Of a stretch of 32,711 bases of DNA, positions 23,270 through 31,059 are shown piece by piece (the stretch's first letter is position 1; each line of letters starts with the position of its first letter). The translations under genes and the position numbers were made by a program. The notes beneath the pieces are model-generated. The model was given only the letters and a program-made list of their open reading frames with translations, was not told where the DNA came from and searched no databases. The stretch spans positions 1 to 32,711 of the forward strand of contig NZ_JADPUN010000127.1 in the NCBI RefSeq assembly GCF_015690345.1, read 5' to 3'. This DNA comes from Plantactinospora alkalitolerans. Lineage in GTDB: Bacteria; Actinomycetota; Actinomycetes; Mycobacteriales; Micromonosporaceae.

Positions 23270-23363
23270 GGCGCCGGCCGAGGCGCCAGCGCGGGTCCGC
23301 TACGGGGCCCGATCGGGGCGTCGGGCCGTTGTCGGCGACGAGGGTACTTCGTGGAGGAGTCAC

Positions 23364-25277
23364 ATGAGCACCGGGACTGAGACTTTCGAGTTCCAGGCCG
23401 AGGCGCGTCAGCTTCTGCAACTGATGGTTCATTCGATCTATTCGAACAAGGACATCTTCCTGCGGGAGCTCATTTCGAACGCCTCCGACGCACTGGACAA
23501 ACTGCGGCTGGCCGCCTTTGCCGACAAGGATCTGGCGGTCGACACCTCCGACCTGCACATCGACCTGGAGGTCGACCCGGAGGCGCGGACGCTCACCGTC
23601 CGGGACAACGGAGTCGGCATGTCCCGGGACGAGGTGATCATCCTCATCGGCACCATCGCCAAGTCCGGCACGGCCGAGCTGATGCAGAAGATCAAGGAGT
23701 CGAAGGACGCGGCCGGCTCCCAGGACCTGATCGGGCAGTTCGGCGTCGGCTTCTACTCCAGCTTCATGGTCGCGGACAAGGTCACCCTGCTGACCCGACG
23801 CGCCGGAGAGGAGACGGCGACCCGGTGGGAGTCCGACGGCGGCGCCACCTACGTGATCGAGACGGTGGACGACGCGCCGCAGGGCACCGCCGTCACCCTG
23901 CACCTCCGGCCGGAGGACAAGGACGACCAACTGTTCGACTACACGGCCGGATGGAAGATCAGGGAGATCGTAAAGCGCTACTCCGATTTCATCGCCTGGC
24001 CGATCAGGATGCCCGTCGAGCGGACCGACAACGACGGCAACACGACCACCGAGATCCAGACGCTCAACTCGATGAAGGCGCTCTGGGCCCGGTCGAAGGA
24101 CGACGTCAAGGAAGACGAGTACAAGGAGTTCTACCGGCACCTGAGCCATGACTGGTCCGATCCGCTGGAGATCATCCACATGCGGGCCGAGGGGACGTTC
24201 GAATACGAGAGCCTGCTCTTCATTCCGTCCCGAGCGCCGTTCGACCTGTTCACCCGCTCCGCGAAACGCGGCGTCCAGTTGTACGTCAAGCGGGTGTTCA
24301 TCATGGACGACTGCCAGGAACTCATGCCGGAGTACCTGCGCTTCGTCAAGGGCGTGGTGGACGCCCAGGACCTGTCGCTCAACATCTCCCGGGAGATTCT
24401 CCAGCAGGACCGGCACATCCAGCTGATGCGTCGCCGCCTGGTCAAGAAGGTGTTGTCCACGATCAAGGACATCATGACCAGCGATGCCGAGCGTTACCAG
24501 ACGTTCTGGTCCGAGTTCGGTCGTGCCGTCAAGGAAGGGTTGCTCGACGACCACGACAACCAGAAGACGATCCTCGACATCAGCTCCTTCGCCTCGACCC
24601 GGGACCCGGAGGAGTTGACCACCCTCGGGCAGTACGTCGAGCGGATGAAGGAGGGGCAGACCGAGATCTACTACTCCACCGGCGAGTCGCGCGCGACGAT
24701 CGAGAACTCGCCGCACCTGGAGGCCTTCCGGGCCAAGGGGTACGAGGTGCTGCTGCTCACCGACCCGGTCGACGAGATGTGGGTCCAGTCGGTCCAGGAC
24801 TACGACGGCAAGCGGTTCCAGTCCATCGCGAAGGGGCAGGTCGACCTCGACACCGAGGAGGAGAAGGCAAACGCCGGTCCCGAGCGCGAGCAGCAGGAGA
24901 AGGACTTCGCCGAGTTGCTCTCCTGGATGTCGAGCCAACTCGGCGAGAACGTCAAGGAGGTGCGGCTCTCGTCCCGGCTGACGACCTCGCCGGCCTGCAT
25001 CGTCGGCGACGCCCAGGACATGACTCCGACCCTGGAGAAGATGTACCGGGCCATGGGGCAGGAGATGCCGACGGTCAAGCGGATCCTGGAGCTGAACCCC
25101 ACGCATCCGCTGGTGACCGGCCTGCGGGAGGCGCACGGGCAGCGCAGGGAGGACGCTTCGGTGGCCGAGACCGCAGAGCTGATCTACGGGATGGCGCTGC
25201 TCGCCGAGGGCGGCGAACTGGGCGATCCGGCCCGGTTCACCCGACTGCTCGCCGACCGGCTGGCCCGTACCCTCTGA
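23364..25277 (+). CDS. htpG: molecular chaperone HtpG (Hsp90)
   Basis: A 637-residue cytosolic Hsp90 chaperone of usual bacterial length. The N-terminal GHKL ATPase domain has ELISNASDALDKLR with catalytic Glu35 and Mg-binding Asn39, DNGVGM (81-86) and GQFGVGFYSSF (124-134). The middle domain has the family motifs LFIPSRAPFDLF and LYVKRVFIMDDC, and the C-terminal dimerisation domain is complete. ATG 23364 is preceded by GGAGGAG (23353-23359). ORFs on the opposite strand are shadows. It stands alone, with its own promoter and a strong terminator. Confidence 0.98.
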   Translation: MSTGTETFEFQAEARQLLQLMVHSIYSNKDIFLRELISNASDALDKLRLAAFADKDLAVDTSDLHIDLEVDPEARTLTVRDNGVGMSRDEVIILIGTIAKSGTAELMQKIKESKDAAGSQDLIGQFGVGFYSSFMVADKVTLLTRRAGEETATRWESDGGATYVIETVDDAPQGTAVTLHLRPEDKDDQLFDYTAGWKIREIVKRYSDFIAWPIRMPVERTDNDGNTTTEIQTLNSMKALWARSKDDVKEDEYKEFYRHLSHDWSDPLEIIHMRAEGTFEYESLLFIPSRAPFDLFTRSAKRGVQLYVKRVFIMDDCQELMPEYLRFVKGVVDAQDLSLNISREILQQDRHIQLMRRRLVKKVLSTIKDIMTSDAERYQTFWSEFGRAVKEGLLDDHDNQKTILDISSFASTRDPEELTTLGQYVERMKEGQTEIYYSTGESRATIENSPHLEAFRAKGYEVLLLTDPVDEMWVQSVQDYDGKRFQSIAKGQVDLDTEEEKANAGPEREQQEKDFAELLSWMSSQLGENVKEVRLSSRLTTSPACIVGDAQDMTPTLEKMYRAMGQEMPTVKRILELNPTHPLVTGLREAHGQRREDASVAETAELIYGMALLAEGGELGDPARFTRLLADRLARTL

Positions 25278-25284
25278 TCGTCGG

Positions 25285-25318
25285 CGACGGGCTGGCCCGC
25301 AGTGGGGTCAGCCCGTCG
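25285..25318 (+). terminator. htpG terminator
   Basis: CGACGGGCTG (25285-25294) is exactly complementary to CAGCCCGTCG (25309-25318), a 10-bp GC stem with a 14-nt loop, 7 nt after the htpG stop codon. Confidence 0.75.
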
Positions 25319-25354
25319 GCGGCGGGCGGTCCGGACCCGCGTGGAAGGCCCGGC

Positions 25355-25375
25355 GGCTGGGTATAGGTCCCAGCC
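25355..25375 (+). promoter_or_regulatory. 7-bp hairpin or operator immediately before the lipid-kinase start codon
   Basis: GGCTGGG (25355-25361) and CCCAGCC (25369-25375) flank TATAGGT and abut the ATG at 25376. As DNA, TATAGG can be a -10 for a leaderless transcript with the palindrome as operator. As RNA, the stem would hide the only weak ribosome site (AGG, 25365-25367) in its loop. Confidence 0.45.
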
Positions 25376-26374
25376 ATGAGCACCCTGCTGACCGACCGCG
25401 CCGCCACCGGTTCGACCTCGGGATCCGACCCCGCACCCGGGCCCGTTCCGGTCGGCCGGGCCCCTGTTCCGGTCGGCCGGATAGCGGTCGTCGCCCACCG
25501 CAAGAAGGTCCTCGGTGGCGGGCTCGACGAGCTGCGCTCCCGGTTGCGCGGCGCCGGGGTCGAGGATCTGCTCTGGTACGAGGTGCCGAAGAGTCGCAAA
25601 GCGCCGAAAAAGGTCCGTAAGGCGCTCAAGAAGGGCGCCGAGCTGGTCTTCGTGTGGGGCGGGGACGGAATGGTGCAGCGCTGCGCCGACGCGCTGGCCG
25701 GCTCGGACGCCACCCTGGCGATCCTGCCCGCCGGTACGGCGAACCTGCTCGCCACGAACCTGAACATTCCGGCCGACCTGCCCGAGGCGCTCCAGATCGG
25801 GCTGACCGGTCCGCGACGGGCGATCGACCTCGGCCGGCTGAACGGTGAACACTTCGCGGTGATGGCCGGTGCCGGCTTCGACGGCGAGATGATCCGGGAC
25901 GCGGACCGCCGACTCAAGGACAGGCTGGGCCGACTGGCGTACGTCTGGACCGGGCTGCGGCACGTCCGGAGCGAGACGGCGCGGCTGCGGATCACGGTGG
26001 ACGGCACCGAGTGGTTCGACGGCGAGGCGAGCTGTGTGCTGTTCGGCAACGTCGGCACGGTCACCGGCGGCATTCCCGCGTTCGACGACGCCCGTCCGGA
26101 CGACGGCTGCCTGGAGGTGGGCGTGGCGACCGCCAGCGGGGTGCTGGAGTGGGCCCGCACGCTCGGCCAGATGGCGGTGGGCCGGTCCGACGAGTCCCCG
26201 TTCGTCCGGATCACCCGGGGCCGGAAGATCAACGTCAGGTTCGCCGAGCCGATGACGTACGAGCTGGACGGGGGAGCGCGGGATCGGGTGAAGCGGCTGA
26301 AGGCCCGGGTCGTACCGGCCGGGCTGACCGTCTGCGTACCCGAGTCCCGGCCCGACGAGCCGGCCGTTCCGTAG
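25376..26374 (+). CDS. diacylglycerol kinase-family lipid kinase
   Basis: A 332-residue DAGK catalytic-domain protein (YegS/BmrU/DgkB type) that phosphorylates a lipid using ATP. Motifs: GGDGM (95-99) for the nucleotide, PAGTANLLATNL (118-129), GAGFDGEMI, and FGNVGTVTGGI in the C-terminal beta domain. The first 34 residues are a Pro/Val/Gly-rich leader with a duplicated PVPVGRAP-like unit, not part of the fold. ATG 25376 follows the hairpin described upstream; a later start is possible but not better supported. Lipid substrate unknown; diacylglycerol or related lipids are typical. It shares no operon with htpG. Confidence 0.9.
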   Translation: MSTLLTDRAATGSTSGSDPAPGPVPVGRAPVPVGRIAVVAHRKKVLGGGLDELRSRLRGAGVEDLLWYEVPKSRKAPKKVRKALKKGAELVFVWGGDGMVQRCADALAGSDATLAILPAGTANLLATNLNIPADLPEALQIGLTGPRRAIDLGRLNGEHFAVMAGAGFDGEMIRDADRRLKDRLGRLAYVWTGLRHVRSETARLRITVDGTEWFDGEASCVLFGNVGTVTGGIPAFDDARPDDGCLEVGVATASGVLEWARTLGQMAVGRSDESPFVRITRGRKINVRFAEPMTYELDGGARDRVKRLKARVVPAGLTVCVPESRPDEPAVP

Positions 26375-26423
26375 GCGCCCCGTTCGTCAACTCGCCGGCC
26401 GGGCCCAGCGCCGCCAGGCGTCG

Positions 26424-26525
26424 TCAGCCGGCGGCGGCCGACCCCACGACGTACAACTGCTGCACCAGGCCGGGAAGCGCCCGGTCCACCGCGTCGAGGT
26501 ACCTGTTCGCGGCGTCACGGAACAT
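26424..26525 (-). pseudogene. N-terminal stub of a nucleotidyltransferase-domain protein
   Basis: A 33-codon frame reads MFRDAANRYLDAVDRALPGL and then VQQLYVVGSAAAG before TGA at 26424. The YVVGSAAAG end matches the first strand and G-S motif of aminoglycoside-adenylyltransferase-like nucleotidyltransferases, where a D-x-D motif should follow about ten residues later. That part is missing, so this is a remnant. It begins 5 nt beyond the stop codon of the upstream small gene. Confidence 0.5.
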
Positions 26526-26530
26526 CCGAA

Positions 26531-26983
26531 TCAACCGCCCGTGGCGTCCTGTTGCTCCCACGTGGTGATGACCACGCCGACGGCGAAGATCTGCACCGGC
26601 AGCGGTAGGCCGGGCAGGTCGGCGACGACGTCCCCGCGCCAGAAACTGGTGCGCTTCGCCGAACCCACCCGCCGGCCTCCGATCTGCAACTCCTGCTCGT
26701 TGCTCCAGAGCGACGCGCGCTGGAAGTGGTACGTCTGACCACCGGCCTCGACCGCCCACCGCTTGCGCCCGACCCGGTCCGCCGAGGCGACAGTGGTGTC
26801 GGCCGCGTCGAGCAGGGTGTACCGACTGCCCCAGGCGTTGCCGCGCACCTGGTAGTGCTGTCCGTCCAGCTCGAAGCTGCCGCCGGCCTTCCAGAAGGTG
26901 CTGTCCCAGGTGGTGACCGTCCGACCATCGACGCTGATCTCGTAACGGCTCTGCCAGACGCTGGCCTTCCGAGCTTCCAACAT
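26531..26983 (-). CDS. 150-residue protein of unknown function, possibly LOR/Tubby-C-like
   Basis: I do not firmly recognise this protein. It has 150 residues rich in beta-strand patterns and tryptophans, with repeated pieces such as SVWQSRYEI, TVTTWDSTFWKAGGSF, NAWGSRYTLLD, ASLWSNEQELQIGGRR and KRTSFWRGDVVADLPGLPLPVQIFAVGVVITTWE. This suggests a twelve-strand barrel of the LURP-one/Tubby-C or scramblase-like type, ending in a hydrophobic helix (LPVQIFAVGVVIT) as that fold does. No signal peptide. ATG 26983 lacks a good ribosome site. Low confidence in the fold, fair confidence that it is a real gene, since the codon pattern is regular. Confidence 0.7.
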   Translation of the reverse strand: MLEARKASVWQSRYEISVDGRTVTTWDSTFWKAGGSFELDGQHYQVRGNAWGSRYTLLDAADTTVASADRVGRKRWAVEAGGQTYHFQRASLWSNEQELQIGGRRVGSAKRTSFWRGDVVADLPGLPLPVQIFAVGVVITTWEQQDATGG

Positions 26984-27033
26984 GCTGCCAGGCTAGCCCG
27001 GGTGGACAAGACGGGCAGGTCGGAACCACAGGC

Positions 27034-27211
27034 ATGATCGCGTTGCGACCTCACCATCGACTGTGCCGATCCGTACGACCTGGCGGGGTTCTGGAGCAGG
27101 GTGACCGGATGGCCGGTGTCCAAGATAGACGATCCGGGTGCCGCCGAGGTGCTTGTCGAGACGCCCGCACCCGTGCCCGGCATCCTGTTCGAGCAGGGCA
27201 GGACCGAGTAG
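27034..27211 (+). pseudogene. VOC/glyoxalase-like protein fragment with a start-proximal frameshift
   Basis: From 27044 one frame reads CDLTIDCADPYDLAGFWSRV and continues through TGWPVSKIDDPGAAEVLVE to GILFEQGRTE and TAG at 27211. This is the N-terminal half of a VOC-family (glyoxalase/bleomycin-resistance fold) protein. The frame has TGA at 27035 and no start of its own. ATG ATC GCG at 27034-27042 is in another frame; removing one T at 27043-27044 would join them to give MIACDLTIDC, a usual start. The C-terminal half of the domain is absent. Hence a double-damaged relic. Confidence 0.6.
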
Positions 27212-27212
27212 A

Positions 27213-28235
27213 TCAGCCGGGTTCGGGTTCAGGCTCGGTGAGCGTCGCCAGCCAGGCGGCGGGCGCCGTCACGTGCTCCGGGGCGATCCGGGGCGGGCCG
27301 CCGAGCGCCCGTCGCCACCCCGGATCGGTGGCGCCGACCAGGGCCCGCCGCCAGGAGACGGCCCGACCCACCCGCGCCACCCGCAGCGCGAGCCGAACCG
27401 ACCGCAGCAGTTCGTCCCGGTCCCGCAGATCGGTCCACGGTTCGAGGTAGGCGTCCCGAAGCCGGCCCAGTTCCGGCCCGCCCGGCGCGAATCCGAACTG
27501 GTTGGCGGCGGCGTTCAGCGTCACGAGCAGGGTGCCGAACGGATGGGCCAGGCAGGCGTCGCCCCAGTCGAAGAACCGCAGCCCCGCGCCGCCGACGAAG
27601 ACGTTGTCGTCGTGCAGGTCGTCGTGCTGGATCGACGGCGGCAGTCCGTCCGCGGCCAGGTCGGCGCACCAACGGTCGTACTCGGGGATCAGCGTGACCA
27701 GCGCGGCCCGGACCGGCGGGTCCAGGGTGACCGTCGGATCGGCCAGCAGGTCGGCCAGGGTCGCCGGCATCCGGTCGGTCCGCAGGTCCGGCAGGCCGAG
27801 CCCGACCAGCCAGACGCCGTGCGGGGCCACCAGCCGCTGCAATTCGGCGTACCTCTGGAGGAGGTCCACCCAGTGGTCCGGGTCGGGCCGGTCCGCCGTC
27901 GCCGTCCGCAGCGTCGGCCCACCGTCGGGGGAGAGCAGCCAGCCCCGGTCCGGGTCGACCGCCAACGGGGGCACGACGAAGTCCGGCGCCCAGCCCGCCA
28001 GCGCCCCCACCACGGCTGCCTCGAACCCGTTGCCCGGTACGTTCGCCTTGAACCACACCCGCCCGACGTTGGTCGGCACCTGGCGCAGAATCGACCAGGC
28101 CCGGACCCGGACGGTCCGCACCGGCCCGGTGGTGGTGACACCGACCGCCGCCAGCCGTCCCGCCAGCCACGAATCGCTCTCGGCCCGCCAGTCCGGCGCC
28201 AGGCGCTCCTCGGGGGTCGGGATGTCGACAGGCAC
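27213..28235 (-). CDS. APH-family phosphotransferase (aminoglycoside phosphotransferase/protein-kinase-like fold)
   Basis: A 340-residue phosphotransferase. The catalytic Brenner motif IQHDDLHDDNVFV lies near 202-214 and the metal-binding LRFFDWGDACLAHPFG about 20 residues later. The N-terminal lobe has SILRQVPTNVGRVWFKAN, which holds the ATP-binding lysine. Such proteins phosphorylate antibiotics, sugars or other small molecules; resistance is possible but not shown. The GTG start at 28235 has no ribosome site. TAGCGT (28247 to 28242) lies 6 nt before it, which fits a leaderless transcript. The C-terminus abuts the damaged VOC fragment (1 nt between stops). Confidence 0.87.
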   Translation of the reverse strand: MPVDIPTPEERLAPDWRAESDSWLAGRLAAVGVTTTGPVRTVRVRAWSILRQVPTNVGRVWFKANVPGNGFEAAVVGALAGWAPDFVVPPLAVDPDRGWLLSPDGGPTLRTATADRPDPDHWVDLLQRYAELQRLVAPHGVWLVGLGLPDLRTDRMPATLADLLADPTVTLDPPVRAALVTLIPEYDRWCADLAADGLPPSIQHDDLHDDNVFVGGAGLRFFDWGDACLAHPFGTLLVTLNAAANQFGFAPGGPELGRLRDAYLEPWTDLRDRDELLRSVRLALRVARVGRAVSWRRALVGATDPGWRRALGGPPRIAPEHVTAPAAWLATLTEPEPEPG

Positions 28236-28241
28236 GACGTC

Positions 28242-28296
28242 ACGCTATCGCCGCCGATCGGGGACACCCAGGGATTTTCCGCCGCCGACGTAGCAT
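28242..28296. promoter_or_regulatory. divergent -10 elements between the phosphotransferase and smpB
   Basis: TAGCGT on the minus strand (28247-28242) fits the phosphotransferase, and TAGCAT on the plus strand (28291-28296) fits smpB, giving it a leader of about 33 nt with GGGAGG. No clear -35 is seen for either, so both calls are tentative. Confidence 0.35.
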
Positions 28297-28335
28297 GCGT
28301 GACGACGGCGAGCGTGACGTGATCGGGAGGCGGCC

Positions 28336-28824
28336 GTGTCCAGGGAAGTCGGTCGTAAGCTCATCGCCTCGAACAAGAAGGCGCGACACGATTTCGCGAT
28401 CCTGAAGACGTACGAGGCGGGCCTCGCCCTGCGCGGGACAGAGGTCAAGTCCCTGCGGGCCGGGCAGGCGTCGCTGGTCGACGCGTTCGCCCAGGAGCGG
28501 GACGGCGAACTCTGGCTGTACGGACTGCACATCGCGGAGTACGCGTACGGCACCTGGACGAACCACCAGCCTCGGCGGATGCGGAAACTGCTGCTCCGCC
28601 GCGTCGAGATCAACAAGATTCTCGACCGGGTACGCGACCCGGGGCTGACGCTCGTACCGCTGTCGATGTACTTCGAGAACGGCTGGGCGAAGGTCGAACT
28701 CGGCATCGCCCGTGGCAGGCGCTCGTACGACAAACGGCAGGCGCTGGCCGAACGGGACGCGAACCGGGAGATCGCCCGGGAGATGGGCCGCCACCTCAAG
28801 GGCATGCCGAGGCGGAACGGCTGA
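28336..28824 (+). CDS. smpB: SsrA-binding protein SmpB
   Basis: A 162-residue tmRNA-binding protein needed for trans-translation, which frees stalled ribosomes. The OB-fold motifs are clear: [39 protein letters not shown], then [11 protein letters not shown], and the C-terminal tail [21 protein letters not shown]. Length is normal. The GTG start at 28336 has GGGAGG 5 nt upstream. In many actinobacteria ssrA follows closely, but no tmRNA-like sequence was found in the rest of the window. Confidence 0.97.
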   Translation: MSREVGRKLIASNKKARHDFAILKTYEAGLALRGTEVKSLRAGQASLVDAFAQERDGELWLYGLHIAEYAYGTWTNHQPRRMRKLLLRRVEINKILDRVRDPGLTLVPLSMYFENGWAKVELGIARGRRSYDKRQALAERDANREIAREMGRHLKGMPRRNG

Positions 28825-28900
28825 CCCGATTCCCCGGTGACCGGTTCCCAGGTGCTCCGCCGTGCGTAGCGGGTGCCGACTGCGGGTATGGATCAGCGGC

Positions 28901-29161
28901 ATGAGCGAACGAACCAGTGATCGGGTCGAGAACCGGGCCGCCCACCTGCTGCCGGAGGAGCGGGCGGCGGGCAGCGACGATCCCCGGGAGCAGGCGGAGG
29001 CCATCCTCGCCGACTCGGACCGGCGGGAGGCGGGCGGCAGCGCGATCGCCGAGTCCGAGCGGCGGTCCGTCGACTCGGCGACGGCCGACTCGGCGGCGCC
29101 CGACTCGTTCCTGGAGCGGCGCACCTCGGAGCAGACGGTGACCCCGGAGCCGCCGGACTGA
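28901..29161 (+). CDS. small acidic hypothetical protein
   Basis: An 86-residue highly charged protein (MSERTSDRVENRAAHLLPEE start) rich in Glu, Asp, Ser and Ala, without hydrophobic segments. The core ERAAGSDDPREQAEAILADSDRRE resembles small proteins of unknown function that I recall from other actinomycetes. The later ATADSAAPDSF part is low in complexity. ATG 28901 is chosen over an upstream start for its match to that pattern; the ribosome site is weak. It lies 76 nt after smpB on the same strand. Its last codons and stop are copied in the tandem repeat that follows. Confidence 0.65.
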   Translation: MSERTSDRVENRAAHLLPEERAAGSDDPREQAEAILADSDRREAGGSAIAESERRSVDSATADSAAPDSFLERRTSEQTVTPEPPD

Positions 29162-29214
29162 CCCCGGTCGAGCCCGCCGGACTGACCTCGGTCGAGCCCG
29201 CCGGACTGATCCCG
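29150..29214 (+). repeat. 24-bp tandem repeat, 2.7 copies, copying a gene's end and stop codon
   Basis: Units at 29150-29173 and 29174-29197 differ by one base; a third starts at 29198 and is partial. Each begins CCGCCGGACTGA, which is the end and the stop of the small acidic protein. The stop codon is therefore present in three copies. Confidence 0.85.
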
Positions 29215-29243
29215 CCGGCCCGTCCCGAATCGCGACAGTCGAC

Positions 29244-31016
29244 TCAGGCCAGCGGAAACTCGTCGAAAAGCACCACCGGCGAATCGGGGTCCCGGGTGTC
29301 GAACCGGTACGACCGGACCACCCCGGCGGCCGAGTCCAGGATCGTGAAGACCGTGATGTCGTTGCTGGCCACGTACGGCAGCGGGGCACCGGACGGCCCG
29401 GTCAGCGGTGCGACCGTCGGCACGATCGGCGTCAGCCCGCCCGGATCACCCTGCCGGACGAGGTCCGGATCCTCCGGCAGGGTGCGCGAGACGCCGGACG
29501 ACACGTCGTACGCGCCGTAGCTGTTGCCCACGTTCGAGGTTTCCAGCCAGTTGACCCCGGCCGGGTTCCGGAACCGGTTCCACAGGTGGGCGTGACCGTT
29601 GTGCACCAGGTGCACTCCGGTGGCGGAGAAGAGTGGTTCGAGATCGCGCAGGATGTGGTCCTCGGCGAGCGGATAGGCGTACTCCACCGAGCGGACCGCG
29701 CCGCTGGCCGGGTCCCGGCGTACGGTCGGGACCGGATCGGTGAACGGCGGTGACGAGTTCTCGCCGAGCCCGTGGCCGGGCTGGTGGAACATCACCACCC
29801 GGAACCGGGCCCGACGCGCCTGCGCAGAGGTCAGTTCCCGCTCCAGCCAGCGGTACTGTGCCGAGCCCCGGTGTACCGGCTCGAAGATGAACTGGCCGTG
29901 ACCCCACCGCGTCGGATCCGCCCGGGTGGCGGCGCCCTCGGAGTACCTGCCCCGCCCCGACGTCACGCCCGGCCGCCAGATCGTCGCCACGAAGAGCGTG
30001 ACCAGGTGTACTTCGCCGATGGTCCGGGACCACCAGCGAGGCCCGCCCGCCGCACTGCGGGGATACGGAAAAAGCTCCTCGTACGTCGTGACGTTCCAGG
30101 ACCGGTCCGCCAGCCGGTCCTCGGCGGGACCATCCGGCCCGGCGGCGTCGACCTCGGCGGCGTTCATCTCGGCGGCGTTCACCTCGGACCGGTGCGCCTC
30201 GGCCACCTGCCGGGGCTGCGGATCGGTGAACTGGCTCTCCAGGCTGTCCGTCTCGGACCACCGGCCCATCACCTCGTGGTTGCCGATCGCGGGAAAGAGC
30301 GGAGTGTGCGGCAGCAGCGGCGCGCCCCGGTAGGTCCGCCCGGCGATCGTGTGCTCCGCCCGCCCCGACATGCTGGCGAAGAAGGCGAGCCCGTTGCCGC
30401 AGTCGAACCAGTCGCTGGCTCGGTCCGGGACGTTGACCATGTCGCCGGCCATCAGTACGCCGTCCAGCCGGAAACCCACGGTCTCGGCGACCTTCGCCAG
30501 GTTGGCCGGCGTCATCTCCTTCAGCTGGTGGTCACTGGTCAGCAGCAGCCGTACGCCGGCATCCTCGGGGGCCGCCGGAGCGACCGAGTACGCCGCCGTG
30601 ACGGTGCCCCGGCCGCGATCGTCGACCGACACCACCCGGTACGGCGTACGACCGGCGGCCAGGCCGGTGAGCCGGGCGAGGTGCCGGTACACGGGCCGGG
30701 GCGTCACCGCCGCAAAGGCGCGTCCGGGGACCCGTGAGTCGGCGTCCTCCCGGGTCCGGGTCAGCCGGTGGGTTTCCGCCGGGAAGCGCCGCCAGTCCGG
30801 CCCGGAGTCCGCTGCCACGGTCGCCGCGTGCACCGCCTGCCGCGCGGTCATTCCGGTCACCCCGGCACCGAGCAGCACGTACTGGCCGGTGCCGGGCTCC
30901 TCGGTGTGCCACACGACGTACGCGCTCGACGGGCCGGGGTCGAGCAGGTAGGGCTCGCAGAGCAGGGGACGGCCTCCCGTCCGGTCGGCAGCTCCGGAAT
31001 CGGGATCCTGCGTCAT
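29244..31016 (-). CDS. metallophosphoesterase with N-terminal beta domain (purple-acid-phosphatase-like)
   Basis: A 590-residue calcineurin-like phosphoesterase. The N-terminal 150 residues form a Fn3/PAP-like beta domain (AYVVWHTEE near 32-40, LTGLAAGRTPYRVVSVDD near 116-133). Metal-binding motifs follow: SDHQ (161-164; Gln in place of the usual His), GDMVN (191-195), GNHE (245-248), MFHQPGH and HNGHAHLW. No signal peptide is evident, so it may be cytosolic, which is unusual for PAP-like proteins. Between the catalytic motifs is a variable insert with EVNAA/EMNAA/EVDAA encoded by 15-bp repeats. It lies 43 nt downstream of the Mce-associated genes on the same strand and may be co-transcribed. 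Substrate unknown. Confidence 0.88.
   Translation of the reverse strand: MTQDPDSGAADRTGGRPLLCEPYLLDPGPSSAYVVWHTEEPGTGQYVLLGAGVTGMTARQAVHAATVAADSGPDWRRFPAETHRLTRTREDADSRVPGRAFAAVTPRPVYRHLARLTGLAAGRTPYRVVSVDDRGRGTVTAAYSVAPAAPEDAGVRLLLTSDHQLKEMTPANLAKVAETVGFRLDGVLMAGDMVNVPDRASDWFDCGNGLAFFASMSGRAEHTIAGRTYRGAPLLPHTPLFPAIGNHEVMGRWSETDSLESQFTDPQPRQVAEAHRSEVNAAEMNAAEVDAAGPDGPAEDRLADRSWNVTTYEELFPYPRSAAGGPRWWSRTIGEVHLVTLFVATIWRPGVTSGRGRYSEGAATRADPTRWGHGQFIFEPVHRGSAQYRWLERELTSAQARRARFRVVMFHQPGHGLGENSSPPFTDPVPTVRRDPASGAVRSVEYAYPLAEDHILRDLEPLFSATGVHLVHNGHAHLWNRFRNPAGVNWLETSNVGNSYGAYDVSSGVSRTLPEDPDLVRQGDPGGLTPIVPTVAPLTGPSGAPLPYVASNDITVFTILDSAAGVVRSYRFDTRDPDSPVVLFDEFPLA
30141..30185. repeat. in-frame 15-bp repeats inside the metallophosphoesterase gene
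   Basis: GGCGGCGTCGACCTC, GGCGGCGTTCATCTC and GGCGGCGTTCACCTC follow one another (30141-30155, 30156-30170, 30171-30185). They encode the five-residue units of the insert and keep the frame. Confidence 0.85.
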
Positions 31017-31059
31017 GGCAGAAGAGTCAACCAGAGGCCCCGCACGGCTTGCGCGCGGA

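Noticed and set aside
23059-23363. CIRCE or HAIR heat-shock operators upstream of htpG
   Set aside because: Neither the CIRCE TTAGCACTC-type repeat nor the CTTGAGT-N7-ACTCAAG repeat is present; the inverted repeat found has another sequence.
21604-23367. 587-codon plus-strand frame opposite the second AfsR-like gene
   Set aside because: No recognisable domain; the minus strand has full winged-helix, BTAD and ATPase motifs.
23259-25136. 625-codon open frame antisense to htpG
   Set aside because: It shows no motif and mirrors the highly conserved HtpG frame, so it is a GC artefact.
27138-28322. 394-codon plus-strand frame opposite the phosphotransferase
   Set aside because: Low-complexity Arg/Gln/Pro sequence; the minus strand has the HDDLHDDN catalytic motif.
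28825-29243. tmRNA gene (ssrA) downstream of smpB
   Set aside because: No sequence resembling the tag reading frame or the tRNA-like 3' end was found; the space is taken by a small protein gene and repeats.
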